From Peribacter sp964404805 (GTDB lineage Bacteria > Patescibacteriota > Gracilibacteria > Peribacterales > Peribacteraceae), in NCBI GenBank assembly GCA_964404805.1, contig CAYOLJ010000004.1:1-32607 (forward strand): a stretch of 32,607 nt of DNA, written 5' to 3'. The notes below the pieces were generated by a model, which saw only the letters and a program-made list of their open reading frames with translations, ran no database searches and had not been told where the DNA came from. Numbering within the stretch: position 1 is the first letter of the stretch; each line of letters opens with the position of its first letter. Below are positions 7,960-15,575 of the stretch, piece after piece. Made by a program: the position numbers and the translations under genes.

Positions 7960-8075
7960 GGATTAGAGATTGGTTATTGGGGATTAAGAAAATGATGTGT
8001 CCAGCCTCCAACGCGGTACTAGGTACGATTCGTTGTCCCTAAATACACTAATTCCTAATCCCTGATCCCTAGATC
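7960..8075. repeat. Inverted arrays of a degenerate GGATTAG heptamer
   Basis: Four heptamers, GGATTAG AGATTGG TTATTGG and GGATTAA, run from 7960 to 7987. Four inverse heptamers, CTAATTC CTAATCC CTGATCC and CTAGATC, run from 8048 to 8075. CTAATCC is the exact inverse of GGATTAG. The arms could pair into an imperfect hairpin with a 60-base loop. The element lies between convergent genes, where it may end transcription in both directions, and the stop codon of the small peptide gene is inside it. Confidence 0.55.
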
Positions 8076-8161
8076 GTCAGTCGCATCAGTACGCCATTCA
8101 CGAACGTGAACAGTAGGCAGCCGGTCATCATGACGTAAAGGGTAATCCGGAGTGCTTTCAT
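8069..8161 (-). CDS. Small single-span membrane peptide, 30 aa
   Basis: This tiny reading frame follows the GT-C gene on the same strand and overlaps its stop by ATGA (8158-8161), the coupling used by many genes here. It encodes 30 residues, starting MKALRITLYVMMTG and ending VNGVLMRLTI. A central hydrophobic stretch of about 18-20 residues with basic ends fits one membrane helix. It could be a small partner of the GT-C enzyme. The support is the overlap, the gene-like composition and the helix pattern; there is no homology evidence. Its TAG stop lies inside the heptamer repeat. Confidence 0.5.
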   Translation of the reverse strand: MKALRITLYVMMTGCLLFTFVNGVLMRLTI

Positions 8162-9489
8162 GATGTGGGGAGGTAATCGTTATCGCGAAGGTAGTTCCAC
8201 TCGCCACGACCGCTGAAGGGGTCGGTGGTGATGGCGCCGTCGTAGTAGTATGTGTGCGTGGGAACCGAGAGGTACGTGAGCAGTGATCCGCAGCAGATGG
8301 CTACGGAAATCAGCGACATCCACAACACTCGTGTTCGTCGGTGACGTACAAAATGGGTGATTGCTTCGATTGAGAGCAAGAATATCAACGGGAGAAGCGG
8401 GACAAAAAAGCGAAACTTGGTGATCGGCCAGCTGGCCGAGATGAGAAAGTGCGCGGTGAAGAGGAGTAGCAGCGGCAGGAGCCGACGCCGACGTTCCGCA
8501 GAGAGTACCTGGTCGATGAGACCGTAACTGAAGAAGATGAATGCGATGGGGGCCAAGACGAAGAGCTTACGAGCGACGTAGAAGGAATTATTGGGCAGCC
8601 ATGATGTCATGATCATGCTGAGAATCGTAGAAGCGCGTTCCAAGCTGCTCGGAAAGAGGTACACATTGTCTACCACCGTGGCATGGATGCCGGATTTCGA
8701 AAAAATGTAATTCGAATTTACAAGGTGGTGCGCGAAGGGATCACCTACAAGGAGCGCATTGCGGATGAGCCAGGGAGAGGCAAAAAGACCAGCCATCACC
8801 GTAACGATGACCATCTGTGCGAAGCTTTTTCGTGCATCTTTCCATTGAAAGAGTTCGAGAATGATCGAGGTGGGTAACAGGATGATGGATTGATAATTCA
8901 CGAGATAGGCGACTCCGGTGATGGCACCAAGGCCGGCCGCCCGCTTCCACGATGGCCGACGGAGCGCGATCAGAAGCCAAAGCAGGTAGAGTGTTCCCTG
9001 CAAAGCATAAAATGCTCCATTGCCGGAATAATCGATGAGAAGATACGACACACTCGCCCAGAGTGCGCATACGAGCGCTCCTTTTTTATCGATCAATGAA
9101 CGCGCTATCACCCAAAGCATCACGATCATGATTGTTCCGCATAAGACAGAGAGCAGCCGAAGGGCGAGGAAGACATCTGTCTCCGTGTTACCCTGCCAGA
9201 GACTGCTCATGCCACCCCCGAGAAGTATCCAAGTGGGACCATGCTGCAGTGCGGGGATCCCTTGACGGGAGTCGATCGGGAACAAGGTGGGATGGCGCGG
9301 AGACAAAGGATCAGGGGCTTCTTCCCAGAGCCGACCGGTCTCTAAAAAGAGCGCTCCGATCATTACATCACCTTTGACATCGGCATGGGGAAACGTGTTC
9401 CATGAGAGCGCAAACAGGCGCAGGGTGAGCCCGAGCAGAACAATTGCCGTAAGGATCCATACATCCGCAGTCCAATCTCGCATGCGCAT
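8158..9489 (-). CDS. Multi-pass membrane glycosyltransferase, GT-C/GT39-like
   Basis: This integral membrane protein of about 443 residues resembles the ArnT/PMT class, which takes a sugar from a polyprenyl-phosphate carrier on the outer side of the membrane. The first helix (WILTAIVLLGLTLRLFAL) is followed by an acidic loop, HADVKGDV, as expected for the catalytic Asp after TM1. About ten further hydrophobic segments follow. SPWLIRNALLVGDPF is a loop often seen in this class. The start is placed at 9489 (MRMRDWTADVW) because the 12 extra residues from 9525 are not family-like; 9483 is also possible. The gene is divergent from the GT2 gene at 9611. The downstream 30-residue peptide is coupled to it. 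Confidence 0.85.
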   Translation of the reverse strand: MRMRDWTADVWILTAIVLLGLTLRLFALSWNTFPHADVKGDVMIGALFLETGRLWEEAPDPLSPRHPTLFPIDSRQGIPALQHGPTWILLGGGMSSLWQGNTETDVFLALRLLSVLCGTIMIVMLWVIARSLIDKKGALVCALWASVSYLLIDYSGNGAFYALQGTLYLLWLLIALRRPSWKRAAGLGAITGVAYLVNYQSIILLPTSIILELFQWKDARKSFAQMVIVTVMAGLFASPWLIRNALLVGDPFAHHLVNSNYIFSKSGIHATVVDNVYLFPSSLERASTILSMIMTSWLPNNSFYVARKLFVLAPIAFIFFSYGLIDQVLSAERRRRLLPLLLLFTAHFLISASWPITKFRFFVPLLPLIFLLSIEAITHFVRHRRTRVLWMSLISVAICCGSLLTYLSVPTHTYYYDGAITTDPFSGRGEWNYLRDNDYLPTS

Positions 9490-9610
9490 GCAGTGAGCGT
9501 AACAGTGCTGTGATTGCAGCGTCAAAGGATCATTCTCCCATTGAAATCTCTTGCGACAGCTCAGGCAATGATAGACGATGCCGATCGTCTTATCGTATTC
9601 TCGTATTTAC

Positions 9611-10300
9611 ATGGAATCGCTGCGTCTTGCCATCATCGTTCCGGTCTACAACGAGGAGCGCACACTCGAGGCGATTGTGCCGCGCATATTCACCGTGTGT
9701 AATGAGGGCACGGAAGTGATTTTCGTGGACGATGGCTCGAAGGATCGCTCACTCGAGATTCTGCGTCGTCTCGCACGACCGCAGGATCAAGTCATTACCA
9801 AGCCCAATGGCGGCAAAGGGGATGCGATTCGCACAGGACTTTCGTATGTGCATGCTTCCTACGTGGTCATTCAGGATGCCGATACGGAATATGATCCAGC
9901 GGAGATTCGTTCACTGCTTACCGCGGCGCTCGCCGCCCCGGGGAGCGTTGTCTTCGGTTCGCGCTTTCTCAAGCCAAATCCCTGTCTCTACCGTCGGTTT
10001 CTCTGGGGCAACAAGGTGCTGAGTGGAATGCTCAGTCTGCTCTTCTTCAAGCGGATCACAGACTCCTATACCTGCTACAAACTGCTTCCCACCGAAATAT
10101 TTCGCTCACTCGCTCTTCGTTCGACCGGGTTCGAGATGGAAGCCGAAATCAGTGCCAAGTGCCTGAAGCGGGGAATCCCCGTCATCGAAGTGCCGATTTC
10201 GTACCATCCGCGTACGCTCGAAGAGGGCAAGAAGATCAATATTCACGATGCATGGAAGGGGCTACTCATGATGCTGAAAGTTCGGCTTGGTTTGCTGTGA
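9611..10300 (+). CDS. DPM1-like GT2 glycosyltransferase (polyprenyl-phosphate sugar synthase type)
   Basis: This 229-residue GT2 enzyme has the signature of dolichyl/undecaprenyl-phosphate sugar transferases, which load a sugar onto a lipid carrier for use outside the membrane. The opening is LAIIVPVYNEERTLEAIV. FVDDGSKDRS (38-47) binds the nucleotide, KPNGGKGDAIRTGL is the characteristic Lys-Gly loop, and QDADTEYDP (88-96) is the metal site. No membrane helix is added at the C-terminus, so it is probably peripheral. A longer start at 9578 is in frame, but 9611 places the first strand correctly. The next gene, 19 bases downstream, encodes a multi-pass membrane protein that could use its product. 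Confidence 0.93.
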   Translation: MESLRLAIIVPVYNEERTLEAIVPRIFTVCNEGTEVIFVDDGSKDRSLEILRRLARPQDQVITKPNGGKGDAIRTGLSYVHASYVVIQDADTEYDPAEIRSLLTAALAAPGSVVFGSRFLKPNPCLYRRFLWGNKVLSGMLSLLFFKRITDSYTCYKLLPTEIFRSLALRSTGFEMEAEISAKCLKRGIPVIEVPISYHPRTLEEGKKINIHDAWKGLLMMLKVRLGLL

Positions 10301-10319
10301 TTTCTGATATTCTCTCTCC

Positions 10320-11960
10320 ATGAATAGTCGCACGAAATGGATCTTCATCGTGAGTGGGTGTGCATTCCTTCTTGGAGTTGTCATCCAAGTGCCACAATTC
10401 CTCTACTGGATGCAGCCGGAATCACAGGGAATTCTCGTCCATATGAATTCCGACGAGTACCAGTACCTCGCTCGTATCGAAGAGGCGCTTACTGGTCGAC
10501 CGGAGCAGGCAGCACAGCCGTATATTGGTGATCCCTACGCGTCCGGCATGCATTTCGCACTTATCGAACAGGCAGAGGGCGCACTCTTTCGGTGGACGGG
10601 CTGGCGCGCCGCCACGGTGTTTCAGGTGATGGATTCGATCATTCCCATCTTCCTCTTCTTCGTACTCTTCGCACTCCTGCGTCTTGCAGGATTTTCGCGT
10701 CCACGATCTCTTGGGGGAGTCTTTCTCTTTGTCTTGCCGCTTCTCTATTCGCTCAATAGACCTATTCACCAGCGGGAGAGTTTTCTGCTCGTGCTCATCA
10801 CCATTCTGCTGTGCATTCTTGCGGTGGAGAGGCGCAGTGTCTTAGCGGCGATTGCCGGCGGAGCAATGCTGGGTGCGCTGTTTGGTATCTACCTGTGGGC
10901 ATGGATGTTCTCGTGGACGTATGTGGGTCTTTTACTTCTCTGGGAGCTCATTGCGTGGTGGAGTAAACGACGCAGTGTTTCCCTACTGCGATCACGCGTT
11001 GGTCTGTTGGCTCTCATGGTGGGTACGGGCCTGGTTGCTGCCAGCCCATTTCTTCTCTCGATTGTCCGGTCCATGAGTCATCCCCTCTACGACGAGATGG
11101 CGTTTAGGCAGGGGATGTTCTTTTCACATGTACCGGAGTCGTGGATCTACTCTGCGCTCTTCCTGACTATGTCTGCTGTGCTCCTCATTGCACGGCGGAG
11201 ATTGCCGGAGCTCAAGGGCGTGAAACAGTATGCAATTCTCTTTCCCATTGCAGTGGTTGTGGTCATCAATCAGCAACTCGTGCACGGACATGTGCTCGCG
11301 TTCACATCACATTTCACGTTTGCTATTGCACTTGCATCGGTGTGTGTCTTTCTTCTCTCGACGCAGCGTTTTCGTCTGCTCCTTCTCGTCACGCTCGGTG
11401 CATCCGCACTGATGCTCGCGGCCATCACATGGGATAACCGTCCGGGTTTTCGGTTATATACCATCCGGACAGATCGTTTTCATGAGCAGCACTACTCCAC
11501 ACTCCTTCCTATTCTGGACGGCCTGCCGCGCGTACGCATTCTCTCAGACAGCACCACATCAGCTTTTCTGGCTGCCTCCACGCAGCACGATATTGTTTCT
11601 TCTATTTATCTGGAGAGCTCATTCCTTTCGAGTGAAGAAATCGCGGAGCGCTGGTGTCTCATAGTTCTGCCGATAACTCCCGAGCAGAGGCATATCAGCG
11701 AGCAGTTGCACTTGGTCTGGCCCGATGCGAATGCAGCCAATCGCGGTACGGATGTACGTGAGCGGGAAGTGAAGATGGTTGAGGATGCATGTAGCAGGAT
11801 GGATGCTGATCCTGCATCGGCACTGAAGCGGTATGGAGTTGTATATGTGCTATGGGATGAACGCAGGCATCCGGATTGGGATGTGAAGCGGCTGAAGGTT
11901 CCCTTAACGCTCGTCAGCGAAGATAAGGGGAATTGGATTCTGTATCGAGTTGATCTGTAG
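10320..11960 (+). CDS. Large multi-pass membrane protein, GT-C-like
   Basis: This 546-residue protein has an N-terminal helix (WIFIVSGCAFLLGVVIQV), then a soluble loop with HMNSDEYQYLARI. It continues with about ten hydrophobic segments and ends in a soluble domain of roughly 170 residues. The acidic loop after TM1 and the overall layout match GT-C glycosyltransferases and oligosaccharyltransferase-like proteins, but I cannot name a family. It lies 19 bases after the DPM1-like gene and probably uses the lipid-linked sugar that enzyme makes. The bases before the ATG are CT-rich (TTCTCTCTCC), with no Shine-Dalgarno site. Confidence 0.75.
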   Translation: MNSRTKWIFIVSGCAFLLGVVIQVPQFLYWMQPESQGILVHMNSDEYQYLARIEEALTGRPEQAAQPYIGDPYASGMHFALIEQAEGALFRWTGWRAATVFQVMDSIIPIFLFFVLFALLRLAGFSRPRSLGGVFLFVLPLLYSLNRPIHQRESFLLVLITILLCILAVERRSVLAAIAGGAMLGALFGIYLWAWMFSWTYVGLLLLWELIAWWSKRRSVSLLRSRVGLLALMVGTGLVAASPFLLSIVRSMSHPLYDEMAFRQGMFFSHVPESWIYSALFLTMSAVLLIARRRLPELKGVKQYAILFPIAVVVVINQQLVHGHVLAFTSHFTFAIALASVCVFLLSTQRFRLLLLVTLGASALMLAAITWDNRPGFRLYTIRTDRFHEQHYSTLLPILDGLPRVRILSDSTTSAFLAASTQHDIVSSIYLESSFLSSEEIAERWCLIVLPITPEQRHISEQLHLVWPDANAANRGTDVREREVKMVEDACSRMDADPASALKRYGVVYVLWDERRHPDWDVKRLKVPLTLVSEDKGNWILYRVDL

Positions 11961-11978
11961 TTTTGATCTTTCCATTCT

Positions 11979-12002
11979 TTCTTTGTCAGGCGCGACAAAG
12001 AA
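11979..12002 (+). terminator. 9-bp hairpin after the GT-C gene, without a T-run
   Basis: TTCTTTGTC (11979-11987) and GACAAAGAA (11994-12002) are exact inverse copies around a 6-base loop, 18 bases after the stop. The position suggests a transcript end, but the following bases (GTGTCAATTCC) are not U-rich, so intrinsic termination is doubtful. RNA protection is an alternative. Confidence 0.4.
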
Positions 12003-12046
12003 GTGTCAATTCCCTCATTGAAGGTCGTATAAATCTGTTTCTTTTG

Positions 12047-12089
12047 TCGGGGGGCTAGGGCACCTTGTTCGGTTCCCTAAGCCCCCCGA
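12047..12089. repeat. Long GC-rich inverted repeat between convergent genes
   Basis: TCGGGGGGCTAGGG (12047-12060) pairs with CCCTAAGCCCCCCGA (12075-12089), with one unpaired base and a 14-base loop. It is the strongest hairpin in the 261-base gap between the convergent genes ending at 11960 and 12222. No T-run follows on either strand. It may be a bidirectional barrier or a copy of a dispersed intergenic element. Six consecutive G and C bases also allow slipped pairings. The rest of the gap, to 12221, is T-rich and shows no gene. Confidence 0.55.
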
Positions 12090-12221
12090 TACCCCCTTTA
12101 CCCTCCTAACAGTAAACCACATCAATCATATAGCCATTTCATTAGTAGACGCTCACACGTGCTCAACGGATGTGTATGTTTTTGTTTTGTTTCTGTGATG
12201 TGCTCTGTTTGTGTTTTTTGT

Positions 12222-13283
12222 TTAGTGTGACTGAAGCCAAGCCGCAAGTGGCTCCACTACGGTGCGTGGCTGGAATTTTTCTTCAAAGAGCGCGCGGCCA
12301 TTCTGTGCAATTGTCTGGGCGAGTTGCGGATTCGATTTCAGCTCCCGGATTTTTGCAGCGAGGTCGTGAGCGTCTCCCGGGGCAATCAAAAGAGTGTTTT
12401 CCCGGTCCCGAAATACCCGCTCGCTTGCTGGTGAACGTGCGGTGATGAGAGGCTGGCCCATTGCGAGGACCTCAAATGCCTTGGTGGGGATGACACGTTG
12501 CGCCTTGGCACCGGTTCCGAAGATGCCGAGGCTCACGTCTGCGTCCGCAATGAAGCGGGGGATTTCTGAGAGGGGAATCGGATCGAGGAACCGGACATTC
12601 GTGAGTGACAGTTTCTCCGCAAGTGATCGCATTGCCAGGAATGTTTGCCCTCTACCGATGAGCTCGAATCCCACTCCGTCGTTTTTCAGCTCCTCAGCGG
12701 CGCGCAGGATTGTTTCGATGCCGTGCAGGGGGATGAATGAGCCATGAAACCGAACGCGAAAGGATTCTGATGGCTGTTTTTCCTGTACGGAGAAAAGATC
12801 CGTCCGACAGCCGACGGGTATCACGAGGAATTTTTTCTGCGCGATCCGGTAGCGTTGTACAAAGAAATCGCGGTGCTCTTCTGTGTCAATGAGAATGACG
12901 TCAGCCAATGTGCAGGCCATCCAGTCGATACACCACAGCATCCATGCTTTTGGATTCCAGGCACTGATTCGCGCGCGGTCCTCCACTTCGGTCTCGTAGA
13001 GCGAGATGAAGATGTCGAGGATGACGGGTATCTGCCTTCTGCGTGCAAGCCACCAAGCCAAGGGCATGAGGTAGTGGCCGGGGAACACCACGTACAGAAA
13101 ATCGGCACTCTCTTTGAGAGTTTTCCACTGTTGGGATAGATCGCGCACTTTTGGCCAAAAGCCCCGTGCCTCCGTTCGGCATAGCGTTACGGTGCAACCA
13201 GATTCCTCCAGCCCCTTGCGGATCACCCATGAGCGACCTCCCTCAAGATCAAAGTAGCCGAAGGCGCAAACAGTCTTGTTCAT
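12222..13283 (-). CDS. GT4-type glycosyltransferase, non-canonical donor motif
   Basis: This GT-B enzyme of 353 residues is read from MNKTVCAFGYFD. The ATG at 13283 overlaps the stop of the GtrA gene by ATGA, which decides the start over the longer in-frame one at 13319. The donor domain shows VRFHGSFIPLHGIETILRA, FELIGRGQTF and NVRFLDPIP, which support GT4. The EX7E region reads AQRVIPTKAFEVLAMG, so the second Glu is kept and the first is Arg. Similar IPTKAFE or SPLKIFE forms occur in other GT4 branches. It is third in an operon after a GT-C protein and GtrA, suggesting it helps build the same lipid-linked product. Confidence 0.9.
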   Translation of the reverse strand: MNKTVCAFGYFDLEGGRSWVIRKGLEESGCTVTLCRTEARGFWPKVRDLSQQWKTLKESADFLYVVFPGHYLMPLAWWLARRRQIPVILDIFISLYETEVEDRARISAWNPKAWMLWCIDWMACTLADVILIDTEEHRDFFVQRYRIAQKKFLVIPVGCRTDLFSVQEKQPSESFRVRFHGSFIPLHGIETILRAAEELKNDGVGFELIGRGQTFLAMRSLAEKLSLTNVRFLDPIPLSEIPRFIADADVSLGIFGTGAKAQRVIPTKAFEVLAMGQPLITARSPASERVFRDRENTLLIAPGDAHDLAAKIRELKSNPQLAQTIAQNGRALFEEKFQPRTVVEPLAAWLQSH

Positions 13284-13663
13284 ATATATACAAAGAATTT
13301 GTAGAGGAAGAAGTTCCACAGCACGACGATACCCATCGTGAGGAGCTTGGCCACCTGCTTTTCCATTCCCAGGCCGTCTACGAGTGCGTAGAGCACGAGT
13401 ACCCCCACGATAATGTTTGCCATATCTACAATAAAGAAGCGAATGAGGTGCCGCATGAAATCATTCTTCTTCTTAAACGCTACGTATTTGTTCATCAGGA
13501 ATGTCGTGGCAAATCCCAGCACGCCGCTCACTACCGTTGCCGCGATGTACCAAACACCGAGTCGAAGTAAAATAGCGTAACTGCCGAAGTCCACGATCGC
13601 GGCGGTGGAACCTGATAACACATAAAGTAAGAACTGGCCGGAGAATTGCGGAAGGTACTTCAT
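13280..13663 (-). CDS. GtrA-family membrane protein
   Basis: This 127-residue protein has four predicted membrane helices and the pattern of the GtrA family. The helix after GQFLLYVLSGSTAAIVDFGS, the basic loop FLMNKYVAFKKK between helices 2 and 3, and the final WNFFLYKFFVYI are all typical. GtrA-like proteins are thought to flip or help use polyprenyl-phosphate sugars. It overlaps the upstream GT-C stop (13660-13663) and the downstream GT4 start (13280-13283) by ATGA, so the three are one coupled operon. A GtrA next to a GT-C enzyme matches the known O-antigen or arabinan modification layout. Which sugar is handled cannot be read. Confidence 0.9.
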   Translation of the reverse strand: MKYLPQFSGQFLLYVLSGSTAAIVDFGSYAILLRLGVWYIAATVVSGVLGFATTFLMNKYVAFKKKNDFMRHLIRFFIVDMANIIVGVLVLYALVDGLGMEKQVAKLLTMGIVVLWNFFLYKFFVYI

Positions 13664-15066
13664 GGGCAGGGTTGTGCCGGTGGGAAGAAGACGTATCGGC
13701 CGCTTACCGGAAAGTACGTTCCCTGTTTTACTTCGAGATTTTCATGACTCTCTTTTCGGAATATGGGGAAACACCGTGCCAGCGCGAGTCGCTCACGAAT
13801 CTCGGGCGGTTGTCGCTCTTCATCCCGCAATTCTTCAGAGAGGAACAGCCAGTGCGGGTTTTCGGGCAAGCGCACGAATACCTCGGGCGAAAGGATCACA
13901 AGATCCTGCTCCTGCCATTCCGTGATGAGTGCCTGTGCCGCATCGGCTGCTTCCGTCGATCCGGATGAACCTCCATCGGTGTACTGCCAGTAGCCCTGCA
14001 CCAACACTATCGCACTCAGTAATACCAGTGTGCCAGTCTTACCCAAGAGTGCGCGCGCGCCGGTGGGGACGAATAGTAGCAGGAGTAACGTGGAGGGGAG
14101 CAGTGCTCGGTACCATCCCGGTCCATTGAGGAAGTACGCGGTGAAGAGGGCCGTAGTGACGACGATGATGATCGAGAGGGATCTGCGCATCACGGAGCGA
14201 ACAGCCCACCATCCTCCACAAGCGAGCAGAGCGATGAGTATGTAGTGAGCGTATGCGGAGCGCAGAAGATCGTGCGGCCTCTTGATGATCGACACGAATG
14301 CATCAAGGGGAACCACACTCCGTCTCTCGAAGAGGAAGATGCGCATTTCATCCACAAATCCCTTCCCCAGTCCCATCCAGTAGGCGCCGATCAGAGTGAC
14401 GAGAAGGGCGCACACTCCGGCGATGGTCAAAAAATCACTTTCTTGTTTGTCACGCTTGATGGCTGCCACAATCCATGCGATTCCCAGTGCAGGAAATACG
14501 AGACCAAAGGGGAGCTTGGTGACGACAGAAAGTCCGAATGCGATGCCGACACCTATGGCGGAGAGAGCAGATTGTTGAGCTCCCTGTAGCAGCAAGAGTC
14601 CTAACACGAGAAAGAAAAACGCCGGCACTTCTCCGAGCACGGGCTTACCGGTGTTGATGAACGCCGAGAGTGAAATGAGCAGAGCAACACTCCATCGTGC
14701 GGCAGCAACTCCACCCGATCGTCTGACGAAGACGTAACATGCGACGACTGAGCCCAAAAGGGTCAGCATCATAGGAAGGCGAGCCACTGCCACAGAAAAA
14801 CCTCCCAACTTGATTGCGATTGCCACCGGCAGAATCAGTGTAGGACCTACAGCCAGAATGTATGGTCGTGGCCAATCCCATCCCAGAATGGGCAATGCGT
14901 ATCCGTGGCCCTGCGCAAGATTCTTTGCCACCAGCATAAAGAGGCTGTCATCAGCCCACGCTGCAGGGAATGTGCCGAGTCTTCGCACTGCAAAAAAGAG
15001 AAAGACAGCAAAGAGCAGAAATTCCGGCAGCCAGCGGGCGAGTCTTTTGGGGGCGATCATTGTCAT
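13660..15066 (-). CDS. Multi-pass membrane glycosyltransferase, GT-C/GT39-like
   Basis: This 468-residue integral membrane protein is first in the GT-C, GtrA, GT4 operon. Its first helix (WLPEFLLFAVFLFFAVRRL) is followed by WADDSLFMLVAKNLAQGHGY, the acidic-pair loop expected at the active site of ArnT/PMT-type enzymes. About eleven further hydrophobic segments follow, and a soluble tail ends SGRYVFFPPAQPCP. The start at 15066 is supported by AGAGGA at a 7-base distance, one of very few good ribosome-binding sites in the window; a second ATG lies two codons in. It is divergent from the cupin gene. The probable substrate is a polyprenyl-phosphate sugar. Confidence 0.87.
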   Translation of the reverse strand: MTMIAPKRLARWLPEFLLFAVFLFFAVRRLGTFPAAWADDSLFMLVAKNLAQGHGYALPILGWDWPRPYILAVGPTLILPVAIAIKLGGFSVAVARLPMMLTLLGSVVACYVFVRRSGGVAAARWSVALLISLSAFINTGKPVLGEVPAFFFLVLGLLLLQGAQQSALSAIGVGIAFGLSVVTKLPFGLVFPALGIAWIVAAIKRDKQESDFLTIAGVCALLVTLIGAYWMGLGKGFVDEMRIFLFERRSVVPLDAFVSIIKRPHDLLRSAYAHYILIALLACGGWWAVRSVMRRSLSIIIVVTTALFTAYFLNGPGWYRALLPSTLLLLLFVPTGARALLGKTGTLVLLSAIVLVQGYWQYTDGGSSGSTEAADAAQALITEWQEQDLVILSPEVFVRLPENPHWLFLSEELRDEERQPPEIRERLALARCFPIFRKESHENLEVKQGTYFPVSGRYVFFPPAQPCP

Positions 15067-15152
15067 CGTGCGTCCTCTAGCTTGTCAGAATGGCTATTCT
15101 CCGGCAATGCTGCAGCGGTTTTTTCAGCATGTTTCGGTTTTGTTGCAGTACA

Positions 15153-15575
15153 ATGTCGTCGATGGATGCCGTGCGTGTGGTCAAGAACGGCGAGCAGACA
15201 CTAGCGATCTTCGTACGGAAGGGGTTATCCGTTGAGAATGCACGCTTCGTCACAGAACAGCAGGATTCTCTACAGCTGGGGTTCTTCGAACGACCATCGG
15301 GGCACCAGGTGCGCGCCCATCGTCACCAGGAACTTCCCGCAGAGAAACGAACAGGAGCGGAATTTCTCTTCATTGAATCAGGCGAGGCGAAAGTGACGGT
15401 CTTCGACGATGTGTGGAAGATTATCGCCGAAGAGACGGTACAGTCGGGCGATGCATTACTCTTTCTCGCAGGTGGACATCAGGTAGAAATGCTCAAGCCC
15501 ACACGATTCCTTGAGATAAAGCAGGGGCCGTATCCGGGCGATGACAAAGCGAAGGTGTTCCGCGATGCATCATGA
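15153..15575 (+). CDS. Cupin-fold protein paired with an aminotransferase
   Basis: This 140-residue protein has a single cupin (double-stranded beta-helix) domain. The first cupin motif carries HRHQE (H56, H58, E60) and E70 in GAEFLFIESGEAKV. The second has GDALLFLAGGHQVEML with H109. These would bind a metal such as Fe, Mn or Zn. Its stop overlaps the DegT-type aminotransferase start by ATGA, so a step in the same amino-sugar route, such as sugar isomerisation, is likely. I cannot assign it to the known 3,4-ketoisomerases. A start at 15162 is equally possible; the longer one at 15090 adds an unlikely Cys-rich leader. No Shine-Dalgarno sequence is present. Confidence 0.85.
   Translation: MSSMDAVRVVKNGEQTLAIFVRKGLSVENARFVTEQQDSLQLGFFERPSGHQVRAHRHQELPAEKRTGAEFLFIESGEAKVTVFDDVWKIIAEETVQSGDALLFLAGGHQVEMLKPTRFLEIKQGPYPGDDKAKVFRDAS

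Noticed and set aside
12170..12445. Plus-strand frame with a Cys/Phe-rich beginning
   Set aside because: It is T-rich intergenic sequence running into the reverse frame of the GT4 gene, with no support as a protein.
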